Assembly: GCA_050084515.1 (NCBI GenBank)
Contig: CM114272.1
Coordinates: 47,306,001-47,370,000, forward strand
Length of the DNA stretch: 64,000 nt
Direction: 5' to 3'
From: Blasia pusilla
Lineage: Eukaryota; Marchantiophyta; Marchantiopsida; Blasiales
Below the pieces are notes generated by a model. That model was not told the origin of the DNA, did not search any database, and saw nothing but the letters and a program-made list of their open reading frames with translations. Positions within the stretch are counted from its first letter, which is position 1; every line of letters starts with the position of its first letter. The position numbers were made by a program, and so were the translations under genes. Shown piece by piece: positions 34,601 to 46,481 of the stretch.

Positions 34601-37600
34601 TTCTAGTTCCACGGAAAACTACTTACCGTCTAGGTGTAGTTTTGTATACAATCTTTGGAGATGCGTCAAATATGGGATAGATATTGCAGGATCCTTCCAC
34701 CATCCAAGTGCAAGAGAGCCAATGTTCTTACATTCATATGTAAGACGTAGAATGTAAAGTTTCTTGTCTACCTCAACTTGAATTCACTCTATGTTTGATA
34801 ATCAGTCCAATAATGTAATCTCATGTCGGATATACTCCAATCTATTTGGATCCATCATATTTTCCTACATACATCTAGCTTGATTCTTCCATAGTCTCCC
34901 AAAGAAATTGTAGAATTTATCCAAGAACATTATTTTTGCAATATTCCCACAAGCAATAAAGATAATAAACACACAAAGAGATGCAAGGACTCGCATGCGA
35001 AACCAATCCAATCAACTCAATACATATAATATTTGTCTTCCATCTCGAATCTAGAAAGTATTGAGTCTGAGAAGTGACTATCTTCCTATTGGGTCCAAAA
35101 TAGGTATCCTTGTCTACTTGATCTACAATAAAAATGGATTTGCATTTCAATGTTATAGTGTTAAGGTATCCATTATTCTTGCCACCAAAATCAACCCAAT
35201 TTTCCATCATTCTCTCCAACTCTCGACCTCTTGCTTGTGACTTTTGCAACATACCCAACATTCATCTATCCCCCTCATTAACGTTCTCGATGATTTTCTT
35301 ATATTTATGTTCGACGTTCATCTTAGTCGTAGCCATCACCATCTAAACGTTAGGATAATTATTCCACTCATCTATTCTCTTAATCATCTCTGCATTGGAT
35401 GCATCAATAAGTTCTTTCCCTTGACGTGCATTTCACAAAATCCTTAAAATAATTTCTAAAGGCGGTCCAAAAATTCACCTCTTGCAAACAGAGTCCCTCT
35501 CAGCTCTGCATTGGTCTTGCATGGATTGGAGGCGTATGCAATGTTAAAACACTTAGGTGATGTGCCATCATTCACATTATATCACTGAAGAGATATTTAT
35601 TGCTTATGGGGCATGCTCTGTTAATATGAATGCTCAAAGGCGAGGATGGTTACGGGGTGATTCTTATTGCCACAATTTAGTCACTTAGCGGTGATGATCG
35701 AGAAGTTTTTGAGATAATTTCTTCCAAAACCACTGGTACATATTTTTAAGGATAGGATTAGGGATTGTATCACTACCTATGGGCAATGTCGATTGTCCCT
35801 TATGCTTCTTGGATCTTAGGATGTCATCCAACATATAAGATGGCCCACTCCTTGTCCCAATGACACGTTTCCCCAGCCAATATTCATCTCTTGGCGCTCA
35901 AACAATAATATTTGTATAAAGACGTATTGTGTTTCTACTTTCCTTCCTTGCCCTCTTATAATGTTCATGCAGCAAAATCCCATGTCTTCCCAAACACATT
36001 TCATGAACTTTCATCCATGGATCACTTAAATGTAAGCAGATGTTGAATTTCCCATTGTCCCATGTCCTTTATCCCGTTGTTCGGTGAACAAATGGTTTGA
36101 CATCCCTTACCATGTTCCAAAAAATATTTTCATTTTATTGAATGACGAAAGAGGGCCCGTTCAAAGGTATGATAGGTGGTAGTTCCTCTCTAGTAATACC
36201 CACATTCTCCTCTTTTTCTGGGATCAAAGAACTCTTTGTTACAAATTCAACTATCGTGCGCCTACTCTTCTTTCACATTAATCTTTGTTGTTGCGGAAGC
36301 GTGCGTTCAGTAGGTCATACTCTCAACAGTGAACTGCATCCAAACCCACATTCTAGTTAGTTGGGTCTTAGATCAATCAGTGAGCTAACTTTCCGAGTTC
36401 TCATCTCAGTCTCTCATCAAGCTCAACCTTCCTAGTTTCGCGGTTTACAACACAGGCAAGTCTCAAAAGACTTGGGACAGACTTTCTGGTCGGTTCAGAA
36501 CCTCAAACGGCGTCTCGTGCCTAGCGGTTCCAACAGTCCGACGGACATCTAATGAGTCCCTAACCAAGACTCACACAAAGTGAATCTCGGGTCGAAATCC
36601 AAGTGTGGCGTACAAAGTCCACTCCCTTGGATCAGGTTTGGGTTTCGAGTTCCAATGCCAAACTCCCATTCCATCCCATGCCTCTGAGACGCCGTTTGGT
36701 GCTCAAAGTGGGGATTCGTGTTCCAAGACATCTTGGAGAGACTCCTCCCTTACTAGTACTTCTGGGGATCTCCCGGGTTCCCTAAATTTAGGGAAAGACA
36801 CCTGGGCCTCTCCAATTGGCCCTCAACCCGATTGCTCTTATAGTTGTTTTATGCCAATATCTCAGTATGTACTTATGCGTTTGTTGAGATCTTTAATGCA
36901 TTGGAAGCATCTTGAGATAAGCTTTCCAACTTGCCCTTATTTTTTCCAAAATTGTCTTGGGGATAAACGTTATGGTCCAAAACACAATACAATTCCCCAA
37001 ACGCTAGTCGTATTGTGAAACTGGTTCTCACCTCTTTGGCAACCAACCTTCCAAGACTCAACTCATCTCAAATCTTGGCTTGCGTTTGGTCTAGGTTTCT
37101 TGGTCGTGACCACTAATATATGAAATGCATAACTTACTTCCGCGTTTCATCTCATGGAATTTTCCAAGAGACCTTCCAAAAGCCTTTCCAAAGCGCGATC
37201 GTCGCAGCGTGAGTCCACTTGAAATCTGATGTTCCGCTTGGCACCTATTTGGTGTTGTTTGGTTATGAGGGTCGCAACACTTTCAACCCTCATACTTGCA
37301 ACAACCTCCATGATGTTATCTGCAATTGGAACCTCTCCTTGTTGGTGAGGACCTGCCTCCTTGAAAATAGTTGATGCCTTCACATATGGATTATCCATTG
37401 TTGGAGGCTGAGAATCCAATGATACCACTATGATCTCTTCCTCATCTTTGATGGGAATATTTGCAAAATCCATCCTTGAATATGGAATAGATGTATTTAT
37501 GCAAATTTTGCAAAAACCATTCTATTAACTAGATGAATGATATTCTATCAAGACTCAAAATATCGAATATTATGTGATGTTGAATTTGATATAGTGTGTA

Positions 37601-37692
37601 TGCTTTCTCAATTTCTTCTTCTTTGTCGATACCAGATACTTGTCCACCTTATTGGATGTTGATATCTCAATATTTAGAGAAACAATGTTTTA
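34601..37692. other. Decayed DNA with one unknown minus-strand frame
   Basis: No recognisable gene. The best frame is minus 37,473-37,147 (108 codons, starts MDFANIPIKDEEEIIVV, ends ALERLLEGLLENSMR), with a coding-like acidic N-terminus and amphipathic C-terminus but no domain I know. It could be part of an old retroelement. Sequence from 36,360 to 36,790 is richer in GC and might be an LTR remnant; unproven. Confidence 0.3.
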
Positions 37693-37886
37693 TCTACATT
37701 ATTATTATTTAAGATTGCTCTTTCGTTTAGCAAACTCCTCACCTCTTGAAATTTGGCACTTTCAACCAATAATATTCCCACGTATTGAATTCTTAGAAAT
37801 TAATTAAAATGGGACAATAGAAAATTTTGAGAGCTAATTATGGGAGGCAAGTTAAACTCGTGCATCACACGGGATTACAGTACTAG
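37693..37886 (+). mobile_element. Short Helitron (194 bp), complete ends
   Basis: Starts TCTACATTATTATTATTTAA after an A (37,692) and ends CTAG before a T (37,887). A CGTG-CATCA-CACG hairpin lies shortly before the end. All canonical signals are present; no coding capacity. Confidence 0.85.
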
Positions 37887-38394
37887 TCTCATACAAGCGA
37901 GATATGAATTACAAAGGAATACACTAACATATATTAAACCAACATCAGATGAAGATTTCTTTAAATAATTTATTTTTCTAAAATTTCATCTATCTATATA
38001 AATATATAAAAAATAACGTGTATGATATATCATTTAACAAAAAGTTAAAATCTCTATTCTATACTACATCAATTCTAGAATGGGGCAAGACAAACTCCAC
38101 CATTCATAAAATTTGATGACTTCATGACCTTTTTCAAAAAACTAAAGATCTTTATCTTTTCCTTTAACCCCCTTATAACCCTAGAGTTAGATTCACCATC
38201 TCCTTCATTTTTCATCACAAACAACTAAGTATATGGAAGCCACGCTACAAGGACCCGGGAAGCGAGTCATGATCGATGTTCCAAGAAGGAAAGATCTTGG
38301 TGTGACACACCACAGTCAAAACCTAGACTAGCTACCCGCAAGACTAGATAGGAAGGGCAGGGGAACTAATCGCGAGACTAATGCTAGGCAAGAC

Positions 38395-38821
38395 CAAGGT
38401 TGCACAAAAATGGATAAGTCTGAATATGTCCATGAACATGCCGTTCGGGTACCCACGACCCACATTCGAGCCTGCCCCCTAAGCTCGTCAAGCACGTCAC
38501 ATAGACCTGGACTGGCCGAGCTTGATCCATTTTGTAGATCGCAACGAGGCCCAAAGGGCGGCCTTAGGGATGAGGGCCCGCCTTATGCAGACCTTCAGCA
38601 TGTCCAATGCAGGGTTCAACCATCCCTATGGGCGTGCCGCAGCCTGGTCCAGGTTGCGCACAAGCAACAAAATGGGTGTGGGCTCATCCAGCTCGGATCT
38701 ACGCAATGGGCTCACGGGTAGGCTTGAGTGTGGACCGCGGGTATCTGGGCCTGTACGGGCATGTCAGTCCCTAAGACAGACATAAGTCCGCCAACATGGA
38801 CTTTGTATGTATGCAAGCCAG
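38395..38821. mobile_element. hAT-like TIR element with 8-bp target duplication
   Basis: Starts CAAGGTTGCAC and ends ATGCAAGCCAG. Flanked by GGCAAGAC on both sides (38,387-38,394 and 38,822-38,829), a perfect 8-bp duplication. Interior GC-rich, with the family's ATGTCC/GGACAT subterminal phrases. No transposase, so non-autonomous. Confidence 0.8.
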
Positions 38822-38829
38822 GGCAAGAC

Positions 38830-39435
38830 TTACATATGTCTTGTGATTGGCCTCACGTGAGAAAGGGGCGTAGTTATTACTTCCATGTGGCCATCACGAT
38901 TAGCTTCATTGACATCACTCCTTATTAACAGATCACCAACAGGTACAATCTCATGTACTTCCTCCAAATGAGCATGTCTTCTTCTTTGGCCTTCAGCTCG
39001 AGCAAAATTCTAAACTATATACTCATATTTTACTTTTCTAATAATATATATATATGCTTGTATGTATGTGTATTCTTATTATAATCATACATATATTCAT
39101 TTCTTAACCTCCGCTTGCAGTTTTCCAGTTCCTACCAACCCTCTACGATTATCTCACTTGCTTCAAGTTGCTCGAGCTGAAGGCCGAAAGTGGAAGATTG
39201 AGGAAAAAAAGGTTTATAAAAATCAAGTCACACTAACTAAAATAAAAGAATAAAGTAAAAAAAACCAAATAATAATAATTAATTAATTAAAATATGAAAC
39301 ATACATGGGAGATGATGTTGTGTCTATTGAAGCATGAAGATTTCCATCGATAGGTGGTACCATCAACCAGGATAAAGAATAATAAAAAAAGATATGATAG
39401 GAAAAAAAAATATAACTTTTATTATAATGAACGAT
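38830..39435. other. DNA left of the gypsy element
   Basis: On the minus strand (38,960-38,835) a short stretch reads like coding sequence (RDGHMEVITTPLSHVRPITR), perhaps a retroelement C-terminus. A phrase AGCATGTCTTC...CCTT.AGCTC (38,970-39,002) recurs right of the gypsy element near 52,159-52,185, so similar sequence may lie on both sides of the insertion. A (TA)n run is near 39,045. Confidence 0.35.
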
Positions 39436-39949
39436 TGTCACGTCTTTTAGGATAGATCAGGGAGATCTAGTAGAGCGCCTTCGTGAGTAGTGGAGTACAT
39501 GCTCAGTAGGTCGAGGATGATTTGCTGAGGCCCCGGGAAACTTGAGAGAGCAGGTTTCCCCTTTGTCTCGGCTCATTTGGAGCCATATTGAGGAACTTAC
39601 TATTTTAGATAAGTACCATTTTGAATATATGATTGAATTTATATTTTTGGTAAATGGCCCTTGACCTCCCACATCAGGTCAAGAGCCAAGGAGGTGACTT
39701 GGGAGAATATGTTACCATGGAGAGAGGTTGGGAAAGGGGAGGGGCATACCTCAAGAAGAGAGAGCTTGAGAGCTCATTCTCTCTTTGTTGAACCTCTTGG
39801 CATGAGGCGGCGGAGCTATGATCCCTTGCCTTGTGAGTGTAATCCAAGCCTCTCATTAGGAGAGTGGGTTTGGTTTGACATGAGAGAGAGTGCACATCTT
39901 TGAGAGCTATGGTGTGAGATGGTGTAGAGAGAGATTGGATCTTACTTTA
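39436..39949 (+). repeat. 5' LTR of the gypsy element
   Basis: Begins TGTCACGTC and aligns to 51,383-51,897 until GGATCTTACTTTA, then diverges. Carries AT-rich ATATGATTGAATTTATATTTT (39,625-39,652), a plausible core promoter region. Confidence 0.85.
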
Positions 39950-40121
39950 CAAAGAGAGAATGAGAGAGTGAGAGAGCTTCATGGGGGAGCTCGCTAGTCA
40001 CTCGCTGTTTTTTCAGGTTGGAGACCCTGTTCCCCGTTCAGCGGCTCAAGGGAATGCTCACCGGAGCAAGGGCTGCTTTGATTGTTCTTTGCATTTTCCG
40101 ATTTTTTGTGTGGAAGAGTGG

Positions 40122-40270
40122 AGCGCGGAAGCGCTGCCCAATTTTGGATAGGGATTGATTATGGGGCCGGATTGCCCCATCTTGGTGCTCTTGGGAGCAC
40201 CATGTAGCTTGCTGATTTGTATTTTTATATGTTTTACATTGTGGTTGGGAGAAATCAGCGCGGAAGCGCT
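40122..40270 (+). repeat. Two identical AGCGC-GGAA-GCGCT hairpins in the gypsy leader
   Basis: AGCGCGGAAGCGCT occurs at 40,122-40,135 and 40,257-40,270, each followed by GCC-AATTTTG. In RNA each gives a 5-bp stem capped by GGAA, a GNRA tetraloop. They lie in the untranslated leader between LTR and gag, where retroelements keep packaging and dimerisation signals; that role is inference. Confidence 0.6.
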
Positions 40271-40502
40271 GCCAAATTTTGTGTAGGAGAAAGAGACATT
40301 GGGCTTCACAAAAATCCCCGTCAAGTTTTACTGGAATGTCCAATTTCAAATATTTTTTGACATTGTTGTAGATCGTGAAGTTGTGCACGTTGTGAAGTAA
40401 ACAGTGCGTAATTTGGAGTTGTGAGTAAAAAGTTATGATCAATCTTGCAAAACTTCCATTGCTAGGCGATTTTTAGGGTTAAATTATTCAAACCCTAAAC
40501 CA

Positions 40503-40600
40503 GCCGCCACCGTCATAGTCACCGTCACCGTTCAACGACCAACCGTCACCATCAATGGTCAACCTTCACCGTCAATGGTCCACCGTCAGCCGTTGCCGTT
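40503..40600 (+). repeat. CACCGTCA-type degenerate tandem repeat
   Basis: CACCGTCA/CACCATCA and GTCAACC/GTCCACC phrases recur about eight times in the gypsy leader. The region is CpG-rich. Just left of it is a telo-box-like AAACCCTAAAC (40,489-40,499). Confidence 0.7.
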
Positions 40601-41507
40601 GCCTCGCGTTGCTCAGAGCCGCATTCGGCCGTTGTCCACCCTTTGGTTGCCATTGTCGCCATAACAGAGTGGAGGGTCTTCCACGACGCTCGTTGATTCT
40701 TTGACTTGCGTCGCCACCACGTACTTTTTTTTGGCCGCGATCGTCATCGAAGTTTCGTTGTCATCCAGTGATGGCAGATGACCTCCGCTTATGGTGTTTG
40801 AGTTTTGGTTTCATGCTCCTATGTTGTGATTGGTAGCCGCACAACGATGATCGAGTACCGTGCCGTGACGCCTGTAGCCGCAATGCGCCACCGATTGCTG
40901 CGCCATGCTGCTCGTGGCCACACTGCACCATTTCGATCGCAGAGTCGTACCATCATTGTGGAGCAGAGTGTGGGTTTATTGTTGATTGAGGAGGGTATGC
41001 CGTTGAGTGCCGCATCCCACCATCGAGGGCCGTTCCGTGCCGCCTGCAACGCCGTACCGTTCCGATGGAACCGCACTCTCCATCAAGGAGTTTTAAGCAG
41101 CGTCAGTATGGGAGGAGTATGACTTGCTGATTGGAGGAGTTCTCTCCACCACCGAGTTGGGGTCAAGATTTGCTGTTGTTGAGGAGTGACATCGACATGT
41201 GTTCAGGTTACCCATTCTGGTTCTTTACCTTGTACGTGTGAGGGATTCTAGGATTTGGGTAGTTTGTTTGGGGATATTGGGTGAGTGGATGCTGAGAGCA
41301 TCATTTATGTATGTGGTTTAGGGGACATAGACCTATGTGGGATGTCCAAAGTTGAGGGTAGGATGTCGATGAGATGATAGCCTGGTCGATTTGCCGCACC
41401 ACGCCGCTTGTTGCCGCACCTTACACGTCTCGGGGAGGGAGAGTGTAGATCGAGTGCCACATATTTGGGATGAGTGCTTGAGGGATTACTCACGAGGTTG
41501 AGTGTGA

Positions 41508-42627
41508 TTGTGTGAGAGGGGCACTAGGGACATCACTACGTCCTTTCAAGATTTTGAGAGGCGAGGTAGTGGACCTGAGAGTAGCTCTGGAGGGTTTACC
41601 CGGAGTGGTGCGAGGTTTCGAGGGTCTCCACGTGAGAGACCACCTCGATCTCCTTCTGTGTCGTCTTCAGACCAGGGGGATCGTGTAGAGGAGTTTGTGA
41701 GCACATCGCCAGACATTGTGAGTGGTCCTACCAGTTGGGCGTATGAGATGGACGACCGGGGTAGAGGACCGCGTAGGTTTTCAGGTGCAATAGGCACGAT
41801 TGAGTTGCACGATTTCATAGTAGAGTTTAGGAGTTGGTGCGACTCCCGGCGGGCCAAGAACTTTAGAGAGTTCAACTTTAGAGTGCATGGAACGGTATGT
41901 TCCAGCATTTAGAGGGGGCGCCCATGGACGATTACCATGAGTTCTCTCAGAGATATGCACGTGAGATCGAGGCGTGGAGGCTCTACTATGACCCACATTA
42001 TGTGTCATGGACGGAGCCATTCCCAGATGAGGAGGAAGAGTCAGGAGAGGCTACTTCCTCTTCCACTAGTGACGTTTTAGGAGGGGTCACTCGTACGGGA
42101 GCAGTTGCACCGTCTAGTCGGGTTCGTCCCAGGTTCAACCCTATGGTTGAGTTCTTTGCTGAGTTGAGGGCGAGCTACCAAGGGGTACGGACGGAAAAGT
42201 TGCGAGCATCCACGACTTCTAGAGGCGCCCGGGTGAGAGTTTGCGTGAGGCTTACACTCGCTTGGGCCGGTTGATCAACGTCACTTAGGGGATGACAGAG
42301 CCTCAGGCTATCCAATCATGGTACGCGATGCTAGACCGGACCCTGCGGACACGACTACGAGAGGGGGTGCTTCTTATGAACATCTCCCCTACGTTGAGAG
42401 ATGTTTTTAGGACCGTTGAGAACATTGAGCGCAACATGGCGGAGGAGAGCGTAGCCACCATGGGTTCTGGGCGAGAGTAGTCACGATTGTCTGCACTACC
42501 TGTGCAGCAACGTGGACTCCGAGATAGGTCGACTGTGGCACCATGAGCTCAGGGAGGATACCGGGAGGCCGAGCCACAGGGACCTGCGCCTTCATATGCG
42601 GCTCACCAGCAGCCACCTACTATTACT
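41508..42627 (+). pseudogene. Gypsy gag, N-terminal part
   Basis: Frames 41,508-41,912, 41,897-42,274 and 42,292-42,480 form one protein broken by frameshifts and stops. The N-terminus is Arg/Ser/Gly-rich. Then come the capsid-like segments LHDFIVEFRSWCDSRRAKN and MDDYHEFSQRYAREIEAW, with helical repeats up to VFRTVENIERNMAEES. The element is cut at about 42,627 by the nested insertion just where a zinc knuckle would be expected. The intact protein would form the particle core in the cytoplasm. Confidence 0.7.
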
Positions 42628-43751
42628 TGTTGGTTGTCTCACCAGGTAATACATGGCCAGCACACAACCCAAGTGAAAATGTTGCTAGTTCCACGAGTTC
42701 GATCCCATGTAAGAGCTTAGGGCCATATCAAAAGATCAGATCTACAAGATGTACTCCTTAACAACTGTAAACCCCACCTCTTTACCTTAAGAGGCTGGAG
42801 AAACTCTCTCCACTTCAGTATCACAATCCTGTCCTCACCCTTCTAACCAAAACTCCTTCCTTTCTCTTGAGTGCTTTGAGTGGAGTGGCCACTGGAACTC
42901 AACAAGCACACTCTACTTAGAAATCACAGTCAAGAATAACCAGGACAACATAAGGTCCTCCAATGTGCTGCCTTGGACTAGTTGAATGTACCAAGGACAT
43001 CCTCTAAAGTACACCCAACTCCCAACCGATCAGGTAGTGCAATCACCTTCTTCTTCTCCTCTTACCTTGCTGATCCTTTGTTCTCCCTTCTTGTTCAGGT
43101 AGTAGTAGACTTAACAGGCTGAGCCCATGGTCTTCTACCTATAGGGGAGCTCAAGCATGACCCTCTCTCTCTCTCTCCACTCACTAACTCTTATCACTTA
43201 CCAGACCTGGAAGTCCAGGTTGTCACACCCTGGAAGTAATCAGTGATTGGTGTCAAAGGCCAAGCTTATGTGGTCAGAACAGCAAGCTTTCCAAGCACAC
43301 CTTGGTGGAGCACAATCTTGGAACCCAAGCTTGCCTCCCCTCTACTAGTATAGCCTCTTGTCTACTCACTACACTTTTGAATGATTAGTTGAATCAGCTC
43401 CAAGAATCTCCCTTCATCAAGCCCCCCAACTCATCACTCAATCATGCACATACTCAGATACAGGGCAATGGAGTGAACTCATTTCACAGGGCTACCTTCT
43501 GTGTATCACAACATCATCGAGAACATGGGAGACCTTCTTAGTCTCAGCCCCCTTCAAGCACACTACACACTACCTAGATCTGGGAGCACATAACTCTGCT
43601 GGTTAGCTTGGCTCAAGAGATCGAGTGTCTACTAGCCAACAACATGTATATGCCCGCCTTCAAGCAAACCCAACTGAGTATTTATAAGTGAAGCTGAGAG
43701 CCCTCTTCCCACTTGGGCTTCTCTGGCATTCTGGGTTCCTACCTTCCTACA
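42628..43751 (-). repeat. Probable 3' LTR of the nested gypsy element
   Basis: On the minus strand it starts TGTAGGAAGG (43,751) directly after a purine tract TTAGGGGGAGGTAGA (near 43,755-43,770) and ends CAACCAACA (42,628). TATAAATA on the minus strand lies near 43,679-43,686. Boundaries follow the TG...CA rule and the tract; without a second LTR they are inferred. Confidence 0.5.
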
Positions 43752-43950
43752 AATCTACCTCCCCCTAAGCATCTACTCCAAGGCATCTACTGCCTGAAAT
43801 TTCTACCTCATCTACTTCTGAACCTGTCCTAACTAAAGTCTCTTGAGCAGCATTGATGGCATAGGCTCGACTTGTCTCTTGGACATGCTTGAAGGTAAGA
43901 CCTACCTTTACATTCTTCCCATGCTTGCTTCTTCTCAAGCTGGTTCGAGC

Positions 43951-44209
43951 TTCCCTTGGATGCTCTTCAGCTCCACCTGCTCTCATCACTCCCTTGGATG
44001 CTCTTTAGATCCACCTGCTCTCATCACTCCCTTGGATGCTCTTCAACTCCACCTGCTCTCATCACTCCCTTGGATGCTCTTCATCTCCACCTGATCTCAT
44101 CACTCCCTTAGATGCTCTTCAGTTCCACCTGCTCTCATCACTCCCTTGGATGCTCTTCAGCTCCACCTGCTCTCATCACTCCCTTGGATGCTCTTCAGCT
44201 CCACCTGAT
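43951..44209 (-). repeat. 38-bp minisatellite, about 7 units
   Basis: Units start at 43,951, 43,989, 44,027, 44,065, 44,103, 44,141 and 44,179, each of the type CTCCCTTGGATGCTC followed by TTCAGCTCCACCTGCTC and TCATCA. Units differ by 1-4 bases. The period is not a multiple of three, so the array is not a protein repeat. It covers the 3' end of the nested integrase frame and the untranslated stretch behind it. Confidence 0.95.
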
Positions 44210-45271
44210 AAGGCCCAAGCAGTCGAATGTGCAGCTTTCCTGGAAACTTTTGGTGTCGACTATCATGCATCAGCACCAGGTCCCCATCCTTCACTGGATC
44301 ATGCTTTATTTGGTTATCAAACCTCATCTTCCTTTGTTGCTGAACTACCTTGGTCTTCTCCAATGCTGCCTTTCTCTCCTCCTCTAGGGCATCAATCATA
44401 TCCAGCTTGCTATCTATGCCACCTTCAGGTTGGAAGTGCCCTTCTAGAGTATGATCAGTCTTCAACTCCAACTCTACTATCGAGAGAGGGTTCTGCCCAT
44501 ACAACAAGAAGTAGGGACTTTTCCCTGTTGTACTCCTCTCATCTGTGTAGTAAGCATGGACAACTGAAGCTAATTTCCTATCCCAATCTGATTTGTGAGC
44601 TGCCACCATCTTGGTCCAAATAGCACCAATGATCCCATTGGCTCTCTCAGTGAGACCATTAGCCTTAGGGTTGTAAGGTGTGGTCAACCTATGCTTGATT
44701 CGGTGTTGCTTTGTTATAGCCTGAATCACCTCATTAATGAAGTGCAAACCTCTATCACTCACTAACTCCCATGGAGCACCAAACCTCATATGCTCATACA
44801 AGAACCTCCCAGCAGTTTCACCATCATTCTTCCTTGTGGCCTTGGCTTCCACCCACTTAGTAGCATAATCAGTGGCTAGAATAATGTACCTATTTCTATG
44901 GCCCTTACTAGTAGGAGTGATAGGACCAATGAATTCAATTCCCCACTTAGCAAAAGGACCCAAAGGGATGATAGGTGTGAGTGGCGAGTGATCCTTAACT
45001 GAAGGTTTGCCTGAATGTTGGCAAGGGTCACAACTTCTGATGTACTTGTGCACATCTCTATGGAGGGTAGGCCACCAGTACCCTGCAGTTCGAATCTTCT
45101 TGATGGTGGTCTCCACTCCAAAGTGACCCCCTCCTCCTCTCCTGAGTGGAATGTGTGCATGATTCTCAGACTTTCTTCCTTACTCACACACCTTCTCAAC
45201 CTGTCATCTGGTCCAAGTTTGAACAACACATCCTCCATCAATGCATATGGCCCTGCCTTAACCATAAACAT
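44157..45271 (-). pseudogene. Integrase of the nested gypsy element
   Basis: Two overlapping frames (45,271 to about 45,110, then 45,116-44,157) joined by a frameshift. An H2C2 zinc-binding part (WWPTLHRDVHKYI, then CDPCQ) is followed by the catalytic core. The usual first aspartate in WGIDF is a glutamate here (WGIEFIGP). The second (VSDRGLHF) and the glutamate (KANGLTER) are present. The C-terminal part LLGPYQVELK is the usual gypsy GPY/F module. The protein would insert element cDNA into chromosomes in the nucleus. The frameshift and the D-to-E change make this copy inactive. Confidence 0.85.
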
Positions 45272-45282
45272 CTTTTGTCTTG

Positions 45283-45956
45283 AGTCCTACCACCTAGACG
45301 CTTTGAGGGAGATGTCGGGCGTGAGGCTAGGATGGTTGCTCAGATACATCAGCTACATGAGCAAATTGCCGCTATGGCATTGAGATTACCCGATGCTAGA
45401 TCCGTGGCATCGACATCATATGGAGTAGCCAAAGATATGGAGGATCTTGGTTGGATGTGCGGGGTTGCCCAGATGGAGGCCGCTACAGTTGTGACGCGTG
45501 GAGCAGCCGCAAAGTTGGATCCACAGCGAGGGGAAGCCAGGAAACATACTAGGCTTCCTCAGTCTTTCACATTGTCTGAGGCGATGAGGACCCCATCGAT
45601 GGGTCCTGATCAGAGTTCTTGGAGAGTTGGTGACGTTATTGGTGTGCAGGCACGGAAGGCGATGGGTCAAACGTGTGCGACAAATCCTATTGTTGATGCT
45701 CAGGAGGGGCATGTATCGAGCACGTTGTTGGGGCGGCCACCATTATGTACCGTGCTCCTTTATTTTCTGCTTCCGATGTTATGACATTGGGGGGTACGCC
45801 CGCCAAGGCTTTTCGGCTAGCCGCTACGCTATGTGAGCGTGGAGTTGGAGTTCTTGCATCACGTTCAGAGGTGATGCAAAGGAGGTGATGGACCTGCCCT
45901 TGGAGCGGATGCTCGGGCCGTCCACATCAGATTCATGGTAGGTTGCGGCTGCTAGG
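45283..45956 (+). pseudogene. Gypsy gag/spacer, part right of the nested insertion
   Basis: Frame 45,332-45,784 contains MVAQIHQLHEQIAAMALRL, then a helical segment and SQSF-like Ser/Thr stretches. No domain of its own; by position it is the C-terminal gag or linker of the host gypsy element before the protease. Frameshifted near 45,760. Confidence 0.5.
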
Positions 45957-46481
45957 ATGGCGGAGATGTTCGCTAGACCCGCGATAGAGCATGCCATGGC
46001 TTCTCCTAGTGTTGTGTTGCTGGATAACCGAGGAGAGGTCTTCGAGTTGGTGAGTCCCGGAAGTAGAGCTTTTAGTCCGCAACGCGTCTTGTTGGATTCA
46101 CGAGCGCAACCCTTGATGTTGGGGAAAGCGTCATTCAGAGGATTGGGCTTGACGAGAGCCGATGTGGAGCGTTTTCCATTCCGGATACAGACATCCTTGG
46201 GTGGAGCGAGTACCACACAGTATATCACCCGACATGAGGTCGTGGTGAGGATTCGCCCGGGACATCCTACAGATGAGTCTGTGGTGCGAGCCAAGGCGAT
46301 AATGACTGATGTAGAGTCCTACGACATCTTGGTTAGTGGAGCAGTGTTACACCCAATGGGGTTTTCCCTGGATTACTGGGAAGAGTCAGTGTCCTACAGA
46401 CCAAGATGGCAGTCAGGTGATGGGCGCCTTAGCTCATTACCTGTTCGATTCACATGTGCAGTGATCGAGCAACGGCCATGA
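45957..46481 (+). pseudogene. Gypsy aspartic protease
   Basis: Frame of 174 codons with the retropepsin-like layout: an active-site segment VLLDSRAQPLMLGK, where the usual motif is D-S/T-G, so glycine has become arginine. Then FPFRIQTSLGGAS, MTDVESYDILV (flap to second hydrophobic strand) and HPMGFSLDYW. The protease would cut the polyprotein in the virus-like particle. The DSR sequence should prevent catalysis. The frame ends just before the methyltransferase region. Confidence 0.7.

Larger units (their letters stand above)
42628..45282 (-). mobile_element. Nested Ty3/gypsy element, 5' truncated
   Basis: Interrupts gag of the host element. On the minus strand it begins inside pol just before the integrase zinc-binding domain (near 45,282), runs through integrase, a minisatellite and a polypurine tract, and ends with its 3' LTR at 42,628. 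Gag-like host sequence resumes at about 45,283. The 5' LTR, gag, protease and RT are missing, which is unusual for LTR elements and suggests a deletion after insertion. Confidence 0.7.

Noticed and set aside
44036-44623. 195-codon plus-strand frame with DALQLHLLSSLPWM-type repeats
   Set aside because: It is the antisense reading of the 38-bp minisatellite and the nested integrase.
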